This document shows, piece after piece, positions 17,058 through 25,679 of a DNA stretch of 64,000 nt. The position numbers and the translations under genes are program-made. Every line of letters begins with the position of its first letter. Position 1 is the first letter of the stretch. The stretch covers positions 149,907-213,906 of the forward strand of contig JAOQAG010000008.1 in the NCBI GenBank assembly GCA_025963715.1, read 5' to 3'. The notes under the pieces are model-generated. The model did not search any database, had not been told where the DNA came from, and saw nothing but the letters and a program-made list of their open reading frames with translations. Origin of the DNA: Bacteroidota bacterium. Its GTDB lineage: Bacteria; Bacteroidota; Bacteroidia; 2-12-FULL-35-15.

Positions 17058-17295
17058 TAAGTTCAAAAGTTAAAGTTCAAAAATTTAAAGTTTTGCTGTG
17101 CGCAGATGCTGTGTAAATGGTTGCAGAATGTTCTTTTGTTCTTAATTAACAGATCCCGGGTCAGGCCCGGGATGACAGTATAAAGAGAGATTGGTTTCCA
17201 AATTATACATCACGCACACAAATTTGTACATTTGTATTGATTCGTAATTTGTAACCATACAGATTCGTAGTTTCGTTCCTGTTCGCTATCTGTAC
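17058..17295. repeat. Repeat mosaic downstream of the 16676 gene
   Basis: Order: AGTTCAAAAGTTAAAGTTC words; CTGTGCGCAGATGCTGTG; hairpin GATCCCGGGTCAGGCCCGGG (in 17151-17178); TTTGTACATTTGTATTGATT words; and ATTCGTTCCTGTTCGC (family D). The same neighbours recur in the same order at 45837-46008 and 55190-55287. Confidence 0.75.
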
Positions 17296-17297
17296 CT

Positions 17298-18644
17298 TTA
17301 CAGCGAACCAAAATATCCTTTCATAGCTGCTTCTATTTCGGAGATCACCGTATTGCGTTCCGCGATCAGCTCCTTCACAATGTGTTTTTCTTTCCGTACC
17401 ATGCGGAATAAACGCCAACGGCCAAAGATCTTTTCTTTTACAGGATAATACCACAAACAAAAATAACCAAGCAATGGAGCAAGCGCTGCATAAACGCCCA
17501 ATACTATCCAGTTGCGGAAAACCAATGCTATCGTTAAGATCTGAATTGCATAATAAATTCCCCAAAGGATCATCCCCAGGTTAGCATATACTGATGCATA
17601 AAATTCAATGTTTTTGATCTTCGCATCACTGAATTTTTTTGCTGCAAAATAAGGCGGATAATTCATCAGCAAACCAATTGCGTAAAGCGGCATTCCAAGG
17701 TAGATCAGCAAATAATCGCCTATGAACCTCCAGATATTATTTTTTTCAATACTATCGGGGCGTAACAAATGATCCCGTAAACCATTTGCGCGTACACGAC
17801 GGATATACTCTGCCGTATGATCGCGCAGCGAAGTTGTCAATTCCGGGTTATTCTCATCGTAATGATTGATCATCTGCGCCAGGTGCTTGCTGCCTTCGTA
17901 ACTGTGCTGTAAATTAGTCACACCCTGGTTTTTATCTTTCAAACACTGGTACATATAAATTTCCTCGATGCTCACAAACAGCTTGTCGTTATCGGTATTG
18001 TTCAATACCACCATTTGCTGCTGCATTTTGTATTCCAGCATTTTTGTAAATTCGTTGATCGCTTTTACCTTGTCCTCTTTAAAACGTGCCTCGTATTCCT
18101 TTACAGAGATGGGCTTTCCGATATCAATAAACAATTTACTCCTGAATTTATATGCAGCCGTGTAATTTAATCCTACCGGAATTACCAATACATCTTTCGA
18201 AAAATTAAGCGTTTCTTCCGTTTGAAAAACTACACGCGCCAATCCCTTTTTCAAGGGGCGTAATCTTCTTTCCTGTACACAGATCGCTTCCGGGAACAAC
18301 AAAATAATTTCGTTCGCAGAAAGCCGCTGACGGCATTCTTCAAATGTTTTGTCATTCTTTTTAATTTCAGCATACCCTTCCTGGATGCGGTACATCGGGC
18401 TAATGCTTAAGGCATTTAAAATGGTGCGTGCAATTTTTCCTTTAAACACATCGCCGCGGGCAAAAAAGCGTACTTTTTTTTGCGATAGCAAGGCCAGCGC
18501 GATCGGGTCGATAAAGGCGTTCACATGATTGGGAGCAAGCACTACCGGCTGATCATACGGAATATTCTCAATTCCTTTGTAATCGTATTTATAAAAAACC
18601 CTGAAAAAGGTAAACACAAACGGTTTTATGAGCCAGTAGAACAA
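17298..18644 (-). CDS. PlsC-type lysophospholipid acyltransferase with C-terminal membrane domain
   Basis: A 448-residue membrane acyltransferase of the PlsC/GPAT superfamily, which adds acyl chains to glycerol-phosphate lipids. Block I is NHVNAFIDP (39-47), giving His-X5-Asp instead of the usual His-X4-Asp. The block III equivalent is LLFPEAICVQERRLRPLKKG, with FPEA in place of FPEG. The last ~150 residues hold several hydrophobic segments (for example IGDYLLIYLGMPLYAIGLLM) absent from minimal PlsC. The start is TTG with no nearby ATG. Activity is inferred; the variant motifs suggest a distinct subfamily. Confidence 0.85.
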   Translation of the reverse strand: MFYWLIKPFVFTFFRVFYKYDYKGIENIPYDQPVVLAPNHVNAFIDPIALALLSQKKVRFFARGDVFKGKIARTILNALSISPMYRIQEGYAEIKKNDKTFEECRQRLSANEIILLFPEAICVQERRLRPLKKGLARVVFQTEETLNFSKDVLVIPVGLNYTAAYKFRSKLFIDIGKPISVKEYEARFKEDKVKAINEFTKMLEYKMQQQMVVLNNTDNDKLFVSIEEIYMYQCLKDKNQGVTNLQHSYEGSKHLAQMINHYDENNPELTTSLRDHTAEYIRRVRANGLRDHLLRPDSIEKNNIWRFIGDYLLIYLGMPLYAIGLLMNYPPYFAAKKFSDAKIKNIEFYASVYANLGMILWGIYYAIQILTIALVFRNWIVLGVYAALAPLLGYFCLWYYPVKEKIFGRWRLFRMVRKEKHIVKELIAERNTVISEIEAAMKGYFGSL

Positions 18645-18724
18645 AGTGTATATTTTTAATGGTTAATAGCTATTTGAGTTATGCTGTAATAAAATGTTGC
18701 TTTTTTTAATATTCACAATTAATA

Positions 18725-18816
18725 CTGTCATCCCGGGCCTGACCCGGGATCTGCCAATTAATAACTGTGTAGGCGCTGCAAGTATTTAACAGATCCCGGG
18801 TCAAGCCCGGGATGAC
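18725..18816. repeat. Inverted pair of GTCATCCCGGG hairpins (family B)
   Basis: One hairpin at 18725-18753 and its inverted partner at 18791-18816 (GATCCCGGGTCAAGCCCGGG) are separated by an AT-rich spacer containing CCAATTAATAAC. Similar pairs with related spacers are at 27487-27582 and 45070-45168. Confidence 0.85.
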
Positions 18817-18872
18817 GACTCAATAGAATGTTCCTGTTCCCATTGCAACATTTTTATACAACATAATCTTTC

Positions 18873-20210
18873 TTAATAATTCAGGAACGACATGCGCGCG
18901 CCTTTTTTTGTTTCATCAAACGTTCCGGCATCAAACACCAAATGTCCGCTTACAAATGTTTGTGTAACAGCCGAATGAAAAGTAATTCCTTCAAACGGGC
19001 TCCAGCCACACTTATACAGAATGTTTGATTTTTCTACCGTCGTCTTTTTTTCAAGATCCACCAATACAAGATCGGCAAAATAACCTTCACGGATGTAACC
19101 GCGTTTTTCAATGTTGAAACAATCGGCAACAGCATGCGCCATCTTTTCCGCGATCCTTTCCAGCGATATTTTTCCCTGGTGATAAAATTCCAGCATCGCA
19201 TTCAGCGAATGCTGTACCAATGGCCCGCCCGACGGCGCTTTAAAATAGGTCTGCCCTTTTTCTTCCAGCGTATGCGGCGCATGATCGGTTGCGATCACAT
19301 CAATTTTATTTTCCAGCACCGCTTTTAAAATGGCATCGCGATCAGCCGCTGTTTTTACAGCCGGGTTCCATTTGATCAGCGAGCCTTTCGTTTTATAATC
19401 CGCATCGCTGAACCATAGATGATGGATACAGGCTTCTGCGGTAATGCGTTTTTCCTTTAATGGCAATGTATTATCAAAAAGCGAAATTTCTTTTGCAGTG
19501 GAAATGTGCAGGATGTGCAAACGCGTATTGTGTTTTTTCGCAAGCTGCACCGCCAGCGACGATGACTTGTAACAGGCTTCCTCACTGCGGATCAGCGGAT
19601 GCATTTCCATCGGAACATCCTCGCCGTATTTTTCGCGGTACACTTCCATGTTGTGCCGGATCGTTGCTTCATCCTCACAATGTGTGGCGATCAGCATTTT
19701 GCATTTTGAAAATAAAGCATCCAGCGTTTCGGCATTATCTACCAGCATATTGCCGGTTGACGAACCCATAAATACTTTGATCCCGCAAACATTTTTAGGG
19801 TCCGTTTTTAAAACTTCGGCGATGTTATCGTTGGAAGCGCCCATAAAAAAAGAATAATTCGCAAGTGATACTTCCGATGCGCGTTTGTATTTATCTTCCA
19901 GTAACTCCTGTGTAAATACATTTGGAACGGTATTCGGCATTTCCATGAACGACGTAACACCGCCTGCTACTGCCGCTTTTGCTTCGGTATAAATTTCGCC
20001 TTTGTGTGTTAAGCCCGGCTCACGAAAATGTACCTGATCGTCGATACAACCCGGGAATAAATACTTTCCGGCAGCATCAATTATTTTATCCGCAGCAACA
20101 TTTATTTCCGTTTCCGAGATTTTCGAAATAACCTCCTCTTCAATCAAAACGTTGCCGGTAACAATGCGGCCTTCGTTTACAATCTTTGCGTTTTTAATTA
20201 ATGTCTTCAT
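18873..20210 (-). CDS. pyrC: Dihydroorotase
   Basis: Amidohydrolase of pyrimidine biosynthesis interconverting carbamoyl-aspartate and dihydroorotate. It has 445 residues, class I type. Metal-site blocks are DDQVHFREPG (57-66), GIKVFMGSSTGN with the candidate carboxylated Lys, IATHCEDE, LHILHIST and VIATDHAPHT. The first metal His of the usual H-x-H is Gln59 here; I recall the same DQVHFREPG variant from other Bacteroidota dihydroorotases. The start is 2 bp after the upstream peptidase stop, so the two genes are almost surely co-transcribed. Confidence 0.94.
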   Translation of the reverse strand: MKTLIKNAKIVNEGRIVTGNVLIEEEVISKISETEINVAADKIIDAAGKYLFPGCIDDQVHFREPGLTHKGEIYTEAKAAVAGGVTSFMEMPNTVPNVFTQELLEDKYKRASEVSLANYSFFMGASNDNIAEVLKTDPKNVCGIKVFMGSSTGNMLVDNAETLDALFSKCKMLIATHCEDEATIRHNMEVYREKYGEDVPMEMHPLIRSEEACYKSSSLAVQLAKKHNTRLHILHISTAKEISLFDNTLPLKEKRITAEACIHHLWFSDADYKTKGSLIKWNPAVKTAADRDAILKAVLENKIDVIATDHAPHTLEEKGQTYFKAPSGGPLVQHSLNAMLEFYHQGKISLERIAEKMAHAVADCFNIEKRGYIREGYFADLVLVDLEKKTTVEKSNILYKCGWSPFEGITFHSAVTQTFVSGHLVFDAGTFDETKKGARMSFLNY

Positions 20211-20211
20211 C

Positions 20212-21441
20212 CTAAAATGTAACGTTCATTTTTAATTCTTTACCATTCCGGACCACCGTTACTTCCACCATATCTCCTTTTTTTATCAGTGATAATCCTT
20301 TCATATAATCGTTCATACCTTCCACCTTTACATCGCCCAGCTTACACACAATATCACCTTTAAGGATTCCCGCTTTATTAGCCGGTTTGCCATCCGTTAC
20401 ACCATCTATCCGCAAGCCTTTTCCTTCAAACGTATAATCAGGCATTACGCCCATGGTCACTTTAAATTTAGGCGTATTTTCATCCGATGTTTTTGTTTTC
20501 TGAAACACCAGTTTCGGAAGTTTTTCGGTTTCCTCTACAATCTTCACAATGTATTCCAGCACCATGCGCTCGCCCGGATAATTTACTTTTTCGTAATCAT
20601 CGCTGGGTTTGTGATAATCGGCATGCTGACCGGTAAAAAAATGCAGTACCGGAATGTCTTTTAAATAAAAGGAAGTCTGATCCGAAGGGCCAATGCCCGC
20701 ACTGTCTTTTTTAATGCTGAACGCAGATGGGATGCGCAGGATCATCGGTACCCAATCGGGCGCAGTACCTACACCGTAAATAATTAATTTCTTGGTAGAA
20801 TCGTTCAAACGCCCGATCATGTCCATGTTGATCATGTAATCCACTTTTGCAAAATCGATGGTTGGATTTTCACAGAATTTTTTGGAGCCGAACAATCCCA
20901 GCTCTTCGCCTGAAAAACAAATGAATAAAAAATTTACTTTTTCTTTGCGTTTGTTCTTCGCAAAATAATTGGCCAGTTCCATCACGCCTGCAGTGCCAGA
21001 AGCATTGTCATCGGCGCCGTTATGGATCTTTCCTTCCGGATTTGCATCGAGTGAATTGTGATCGTAACCCAGGCCCAGGTGATCGAAATGCGCACCGATC
21101 ACCACCGTATTTTCCGCCCCGTTATCTAAAAAACCAACCACATCCAGCGCCGAAACTACATCGCGGCCAACGGTATCGTGCGGGTTTTCCGGTTTTTTGA
21201 ATTTGTAGGAATAAAAATAGCTGTTGATGTTCCCTTTCGGCTGCAAACCCGATTTTTTAAAGCTGGCAGCAATATAATTCGCAGCGGTAAGTTCTTCCTG
21301 CGTTCCCGTTCCACGCCCCTTCAGCTTATCGGAAGCAAGAAATTTAATGTGCTTTTTAATGTTTGTCTCGGAAATTTTTTGGGAATACGAATGGAAGGAA
21401 AACAATAAAAAGAGTAGACAAAAATTAACGATCCTGCACAT
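20212..21441 (-). CDS. Secreted M28 zinc peptidase with C-terminal PDZ domain
   Basis: A 409-residue exported aminopeptidase-like enzyme. The signal peptide is VNFCLLFLLFSFHSYSQ. The M28 domain holds the co-catalytic zinc ligands: GAHFDH, GADDNASG, SGEELG, NMDMIG and HADYHKPSDD. The PDZ domain occupies roughly the last 90 residues (GLRIDGVTDGKPANKAG ... GDIVCKLGDVKVEG). It is first in a two-gene unit with pyrC, an unrelated metabolic partner, so co-transcription is probably historical. Confidence 0.92.
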   Translation of the reverse strand: MCRIVNFCLLFLLFSFHSYSQKISETNIKKHIKFLASDKLKGRGTGTQEELTAANYIAASFKKSGLQPKGNINSYFYSYKFKKPENPHDTVGRDVVSALDVVGFLDNGAENTVVIGAHFDHLGLGYDHNSLDANPEGKIHNGADDNASGTAGVMELANYFAKNKRKEKVNFLFICFSGEELGLFGSKKFCENPTIDFAKVDYMINMDMIGRLNDSTKKLIIYGVGTAPDWVPMILRIPSAFSIKKDSAGIGPSDQTSFYLKDIPVLHFFTGQHADYHKPSDDYEKVNYPGERMVLEYIVKIVEETEKLPKLVFQKTKTSDENTPKFKVTMGVMPDYTFEGKGLRIDGVTDGKPANKAGILKGDIVCKLGDVKVEGMNDYMKGLSLIKKGDMVEVTVVRNGKELKMNVTF

Positions 21442-21511
21442 TTTGTTATTTTATTAAAGATTTTCGGATTCAGGATTCGAGCTAAAGAAATCTTTAATCC
21501 TCATTCCTTAA

Positions 21512-22231
21512 TCATTTTTTACTGATGCTCATAAAGCGCATTTTTAAAACGCCTAAAATGGCTTCTTTAAAAATCCCTTTGCTCATTTTGGAAGTTCCTT
21601 CGATCCGGTCGGTAAACACGATCGGCACTTCCACTATTTTAAAGCCCAGCTTGTAAGCCAGGTATTTCATTTCGATCTGGAAGGCATATCCCACAAATTT
21701 AATATCGTCGAATACAATGGTTTCCAGCACGCGTTTGCGGTAACATTTAAAGCCTGCGGTGGTATCTTTGAAAGGCAACCACAGGATCATGCGCACGTAT
21801 ACGGAAGCAAAATACGACATAAGTACACGTCCCATCGGCCAGTTCTCGATCTTCCCGCCTTTTACATAACGGGACCCGATCGCTACATCGCCGCCATTTA
21901 CACAGGCTTCGCGCAAGCGTATCAAATCATCAGGATTATGCGAAAAATCGCAATCCATTTCAAAAATATATTCGTAGGAGCGCGACAGTGCCCATTTAAA
22001 ACCATGGATGTATGCAGTTCCCAGGCCTAATTTGCCTTTACGCTCTTCAATAAATAATTTCCCCTGGTATTCCTGCATCAGCTGCTTTACAATGTCGGCC
22101 GTTCCATCCGGGGAACCGTCATCAATAATTAGCACATGAAACTCAAAAGGCAATGAAAATACTTTGCGGATCATTCGCTCGATATTTCCTTTTTCGTTGT
22201 AGGTTGGTATGATTACTAGACTGTCTGACAC
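21512..22231 (-). CDS. Dpm1-like GT2 polyprenol-phosphate sugar transferase
   Basis: A 239-residue family 2 glycosyltransferase of the Dpm1 type, which transfers a sugar (usually mannose) from a nucleotide sugar to polyprenyl phosphate on the cytoplasmic face. Visible are IIPTYNEKGN, IDDGSPDGT, MDCDFSHNP (the DxD-like metal site) and DTTAGFKCYR. It has no C-terminal TM domain, as in short Dpm1 forms. I prefer the GTG at 22231 (giving MSDSLVIIPTYNE) over a TTG at 22264. Confidence 0.88.
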   Translation of the reverse strand: MSDSLVIIPTYNEKGNIERMIRKVFSLPFEFHVLIIDDGSPDGTADIVKQLMQEYQGKLFIEERKGKLGLGTAYIHGFKWALSRSYEYIFEMDCDFSHNPDDLIRLREACVNGGDVAIGSRYVKGGKIENWPMGRVLMSYFASVYVRMILWLPFKDTTAGFKCYRKRVLETIVFDDIKFVGYAFQIEMKYLAYKLGFKIVEVPIVFTDRIEGTSKMSKGIFKEAILGVLKMRFMSISKK

Positions 22232-22397
22232 ACTTAAAAATATTGAAAAACGAAGATAACGCAAATTCAGGAACTACGAAAGTTTTAACATTTTTTTACG
22301 AATGGTTTTTACTTCCGGTATTCCATGATTTTTGCAATAAAACGATAAATAAGGCATGATTGAGGTAAACGGCCAAACCGGTAATGCACATTTTATG

Positions 22398-22405
22398 TAC
22401 TTTTG
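22398..22405 (+). promoter_or_regulatory. -7 element of the TetR-family gene
   Basis: TACTTTTG is an exact TANNTTTG, 24 bp before the ATG at 22429. It argues against the earlier in-frame ATG at 22384. Confidence 0.55.
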
Positions 22406-22428
22406 ACAGCTATTCAGTTTTTGTCAGA

Positions 22429-23034
22429 ATGTACGATACCAAAGAAGTAAAAGAAAAAGAGAGGATCATGGATGCCGCAATGGTCTGCTTCCAGCGCTTT
22501 GGCACTGATAAAACCACGCTTGGCGATATTGCCGAAAACCTGGGATACAGCCGTACAAAGATCTATTACTATTTCAAGGACAAAGAAAGTGTGTGCAAAG
22601 CGGTGCTTACCAAAATGTCGAAATTGTACTTTGAGGAACAGGAAAATATCGTTTTAGCTCCGGCTGATCCTGCCGTTTGCCTGGAAAAATTGTTGCAGAA
22701 CCGGATCCGTTATGTGCTGGAGATCCAGACACAAGGCATTTTTTCGCTTTCATTTACCCAGGAAGTGATGGAAAATGACGAAGATCTGAAGCTGATCCTG
22801 GAAAAAGAACAGCAGCTGTATGTGAAGATCATCAAAAAAGGAATCAGGGAAAATGTGTTCAGTATAAAAAATGTAGCGCTTCACACACAGATCTTATTGG
22901 ATTCGGTTTCGGGATATTTGCATGTAATTACATCGCGATACAGCGATATGCAAAGCCTGAGCCCGCAGCACCTGAAAGAAATTAAAGACCTCAGCAATGC
23001 ACAAATAAAATTTATTATTCAATCATTATATTAA
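22429..23034 (+). CDS. TetR-family transcriptional regulator
   Basis: A 201-residue one-component regulator. The N-terminal HTH (residues about 8-55) reads MDAAMVCFQRFGTDKTTLGDIAENLG with YYYFKDKESVCKAVL, the standard TetR layout. The C-terminal ligand domain is all-helical. No obvious efflux or enzyme target is adjacent downstream, and the operator was not identified. A MITE-like element begins 4 bp after the stop. Confidence 0.9.
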   Translation: MYDTKEVKEKERIMDAAMVCFQRFGTDKTTLGDIAENLGYSRTKIYYYFKDKESVCKAVLTKMSKLYFEEQENIVLAPADPAVCLEKLLQNRIRYVLEIQTQGIFSLSFTQEVMENDEDLKLILEKEQQLYVKIIKKGIRENVFSIKNVALHTQILLDSVSGYLHVITSRYSDMQSLSPQHLKEIKDLSNAQIKFIIQSLY

Positions 23035-23037
23035 AAG

Positions 23038-23578
23038 AATTAAGTCTTGCATTAGAAAAATGTAGGTTTTGTTTGAATCTTTAGAAGTATAAATAAAATC
23101 GAATGCTGCTTCATTTCATCTTCTTTTCTTTTTGTCTTGAAACAAAAAGAAACAATCCCGCACCTGCGGGACAAGAACAATCCGCCGCGGCGGACCACGC
23201 ACCATCCGACGCGTCCCCGCTACTTGTTCCGGCCACCGCGCCCTTCTGAATTTTTTTTCTTACTCCCTTCGGATCGGCGTGAATTAAAATCGTGCTCCGC
23301 TTCTCAAACATGCTGCTGCCAATTTAAAAAAAACAATAGGATCCTCATTCTGAAGACTCTTTCGGCCTGTTCAGTAATAGCGGGAATAAGCGTCAGAAAA
23401 ATCATAGCTACGAAGCGATCAACCGCATGCGCGAAATTAACCGCGGTTTTCCTGCAGCGCCAGCGGAAGGAAAAATTACATTACAGGCAGTCCGCCGCGG
23501 CGGATTCTTACTTTTTGCCTTCAAAAAGTAAAAGGTAGAGATAAAAGTCTACATTTTTCTAATACAAGGCTAAGAATT
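23038..23578. mobile_element. MITE-like element with ~28-bp imperfect terminal inverted repeats
   Basis: Sequence from 23038 (core GCATTAGAAAAATGTAG) matches, inverted, the sequence ending at 23578 (CTACATTTTTCTAATACAAG). Inside each end is a hairpin: TTTCTTTTTGT/ACAAAAAGAAA (23125-23152) and TTACTTTTTG/CAAAAAGTAA (23508-23531). Inside those is the palindrome TCCGCCGCGGCGGA (at about 23170 and 23491). The interior is GC-richer than the flanks and has no credible gene, so it is a non-autonomous element or remnant. Confidence 0.7.
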
Positions 23579-23764
23579 ATTTAAAAAAACACCCGCTTAC
23601 CTGCTCCAATACTACTCCTTAGGTTACTCAAACATTACTCCGCTATCCCTGGATTATTCAGGAAACCACGGATAACAAGGGCTCAGGACCTGCAGACGTT
23701 CATTTTTAAATACAGCCTGCCGCTTATTTTCGCTATTGCGATGCTGTTTTTTATTTTTTGGTAG
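23579..23764 (+). pseudogene. Possible gene remnant or tiny membrane ORF next to the MITE-like element
   Basis: An open frame ends at TAG 23762-23764 and its last residues, YSLPLIFAIAMLFFIFW, form a perfect TM helix. No start codon with support is visible, and the frame runs back into the end of the element at 23578. It may be the 3' end of a gene cut by the insertion, a small membrane peptide, or chance. The rest of 23035-23800 is non-coding. Confidence 0.25.
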
Positions 23765-23800
23765 CATTTTTGACAGGGCTGCTTAACTAAGCTGCGCTTC

Positions 23801-24160
23801 ATGAAAAAATTATTCTGCTTCTTTTTATTCCTCATTCCTTTTCTGTTGTCGGCACAAACCACAACAGAACAGACAGGAACAGCCAGTTATTATGCAAAGA
23901 AGTTTGAAGGCAGAAGAACTTCCAGCGGCGAAAAATTCAGCAATAAAAAATTAACGGCGGCTCACAAAACACTTCCTTACGGCACTAAATTAAAAGTGAC
24001 CAACCTGAGCAATAATAAATCGGTGATCGTGATTGTAAACGATCGCTTGCCGAAAAAATCAACTCGCTGCATCGACCTCAGTCAAAAGGCTGCCAGGGAA
24101 CTGGATTTTATCCGTGCAGGAAAAACGAAGGTGAAAATAGAGGTCATAAAAGAAGAATAA
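23801..24160 (+). CDS. RlpA-like double-psi beta-barrel protein
   Basis: A 119-residue secreted protein. The signal peptide is FFLFLIPFLLSAQ; the RlpA/DPBB domain follows with TGTASYYAKKFEGRRTSSGE, AAHKTLPYGTKLKVTNL and VIVNDRLP. RlpA family members are septal lytic transglycosylases or peptidoglycan-associated proteins. The SPOR domain of E. coli RlpA is absent, as in many short Bacteroidota forms. The role is inferred from the domain. Confidence 0.9.
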   Translation: MKKLFCFFLFLIPFLLSAQTTTEQTGTASYYAKKFEGRRTSSGEKFSNKKLTAAHKTLPYGTKLKVTNLSNNKSVIVIVNDRLPKKSTRCIDLSQKAARELDFIRAGKTKVKIEVIKEE

Positions 24161-24372
24161 ATTATACTTTTTTATCGAAATTTTTAAAGTTTTTCTCTAT
24201 AACAGCAAGGCACACATTCTCTCAAAACCTTTACTGTTAAGCATTACAACAGCTGTGCAGCAAATTCCTCAATTGCAGGCAAACTCTTCGGCGAATAAAT
24301 ACCTTTTGTTTTACAGAATTTTGTAAATTGGTCTGAAACACTTTTATAAATTACTAAAAACTCTACTAAAAA

Positions 24373-25635
24373 ATGCGTAAAATAAAAACCGGTTTGCTTG
24401 TGCTGTTAACGATCACAGGCAAGCTTATGATTGCACAAAACATCAAAGATGAAACCGTGGAATATCATTTCACCAAATTACCGTTGGCACCATTACCCGG
24501 TGCTATACAAAATTATCAGTCTTCTATTTTTGCAGCATACGAAGCAGAAAATCAGAAGAAAAAAGATGCGTACGAAGCAGAAAAAAAAGTAGCGCAAGCT
24601 GAACTGGCAAAGGAACAGGTGGCTTATCCTGCTAAAGTAAAAGCGGCAGACGATCAATACAACATTGAGCTGGAAGCCTGGAAGAAAAAATCATTCGGCG
24701 AAAAAGTAGTGGAAAAACAAGTGCTGGGCGAAAACACCAACAAACCGGTAAAACAAGTACCACCGCCGCCTTCCATGCGTTATGTGCCGGAACCGATATT
24801 GCAGACCAGCTATGATTATCCGGTGGTTGCAAAAACATACCTGATCCTCGATGGCTTTAACGACAAACCGGAAAATGCTGTAAAAATTGAGGTAACGATG
24901 TACGGCTTTGATTACACGGAGCCACGCCAGATCTCCGAACAAAAAAGTGTAACGAGCTATGCAAACGGCCAAACCAGCACCAATGCGGTAATGTATTATC
25001 ACAACGAATTTTCATACCGTCATACCATGTCGGTGAAAGTAACCACACCGGATGGAAAAGAATTGTTCACGGTAACCCCGCAGGAGTTAAACACTTATAA
25101 AATTTATAAAACGCCTGAATCGACTACTCCTGCTCCGTTAAATGCAGAGCTGCTTATCAAAACAAACGAAGCGAAGATCCTGCAGGATAATTTAACGCTG
25201 ATCAATAACGTTGTGAATGATAAGATCGGTTACAAACAAACATTACGCAGAACCGAATTGTATTATGTAAAATCAAAAGACGATACATACAAAGATTTGC
25301 TGGTTGCATTCAACGATGCTTCTGCAGGTTTAAAAATACTGATCGACGATCCGGCAACGGCAAAAGCAAAATTACAAAGCGCTGCACAAGCCTGGAATAC
25401 TGCTTTGCAGGAATCGGATGTAAAAAATAAAAAAGCACGCATTGATAAAGATGTGACCATTGCCGTTTGCTTTAATTTGCTGGAATGCTATTTCACCCTG
25501 GGCGATTCGGGCAACGCCGATAAAATTATTGCGCAGCTGAACGGGATCGATATGTCCTCTTCCAAAAGAAAAGACAAGGAAGATTACGAAGCACTGTTCA
25601 ACGATTTGAAAAAACGGGTTGCCGTTAATAAATAA
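24373..25635 (+). CDS. Large secreted protein with coiled coil, unknown function
   Basis: A 420-residue protein with a signal peptide ending near MIAQ (residue 21). Residues about 50-120 are Lys/Glu/Ala-rich and probably a coiled coil (KKKDAYEAEKKVAQAELAKE). A proline spacer (VPPPPSMRYVPEP) follows, then a beta-rich domain (150-250) and a helical C-terminus. I do not recognise the family. It lies 44 bp upstream of another secreted unknown on the same strand, so the two likely form an operon. Confidence 0.72.
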   Translation: MRKIKTGLLVLLTITGKLMIAQNIKDETVEYHFTKLPLAPLPGAIQNYQSSIFAAYEAENQKKKDAYEAEKKVAQAELAKEQVAYPAKVKAADDQYNIELEAWKKKSFGEKVVEKQVLGENTNKPVKQVPPPPSMRYVPEPILQTSYDYPVVAKTYLILDGFNDKPENAVKIEVTMYGFDYTEPRQISEQKSVTSYANGQTSTNAVMYYHNEFSYRHTMSVKVTTPDGKELFTVTPQELNTYKIYKTPESTTPAPLNAELLIKTNEAKILQDNLTLINNVVNDKIGYKQTLRRTELYYVKSKDDTYKDLLVAFNDASAGLKILIDDPATAKAKLQSAAQAWNTALQESDVKNKKARIDKDVTIAVCFNLLECYFTLGDSGNADKIIAQLNGIDMSSSKRKDKEDYEALFNDLKKRVAVNK

Positions 25636-25679
25636 GAATTACGCACGAATCCTAAATAATAACCAATTAAAAAACAAAC

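Noticed and set aside
23111-23538. Open frames of 66 and 133 codons on either strand
   Set aside because: They lie entirely inside the MITE-like element, are low-complexity and Arg/Pro-rich, and cross its hairpins and palindromes.
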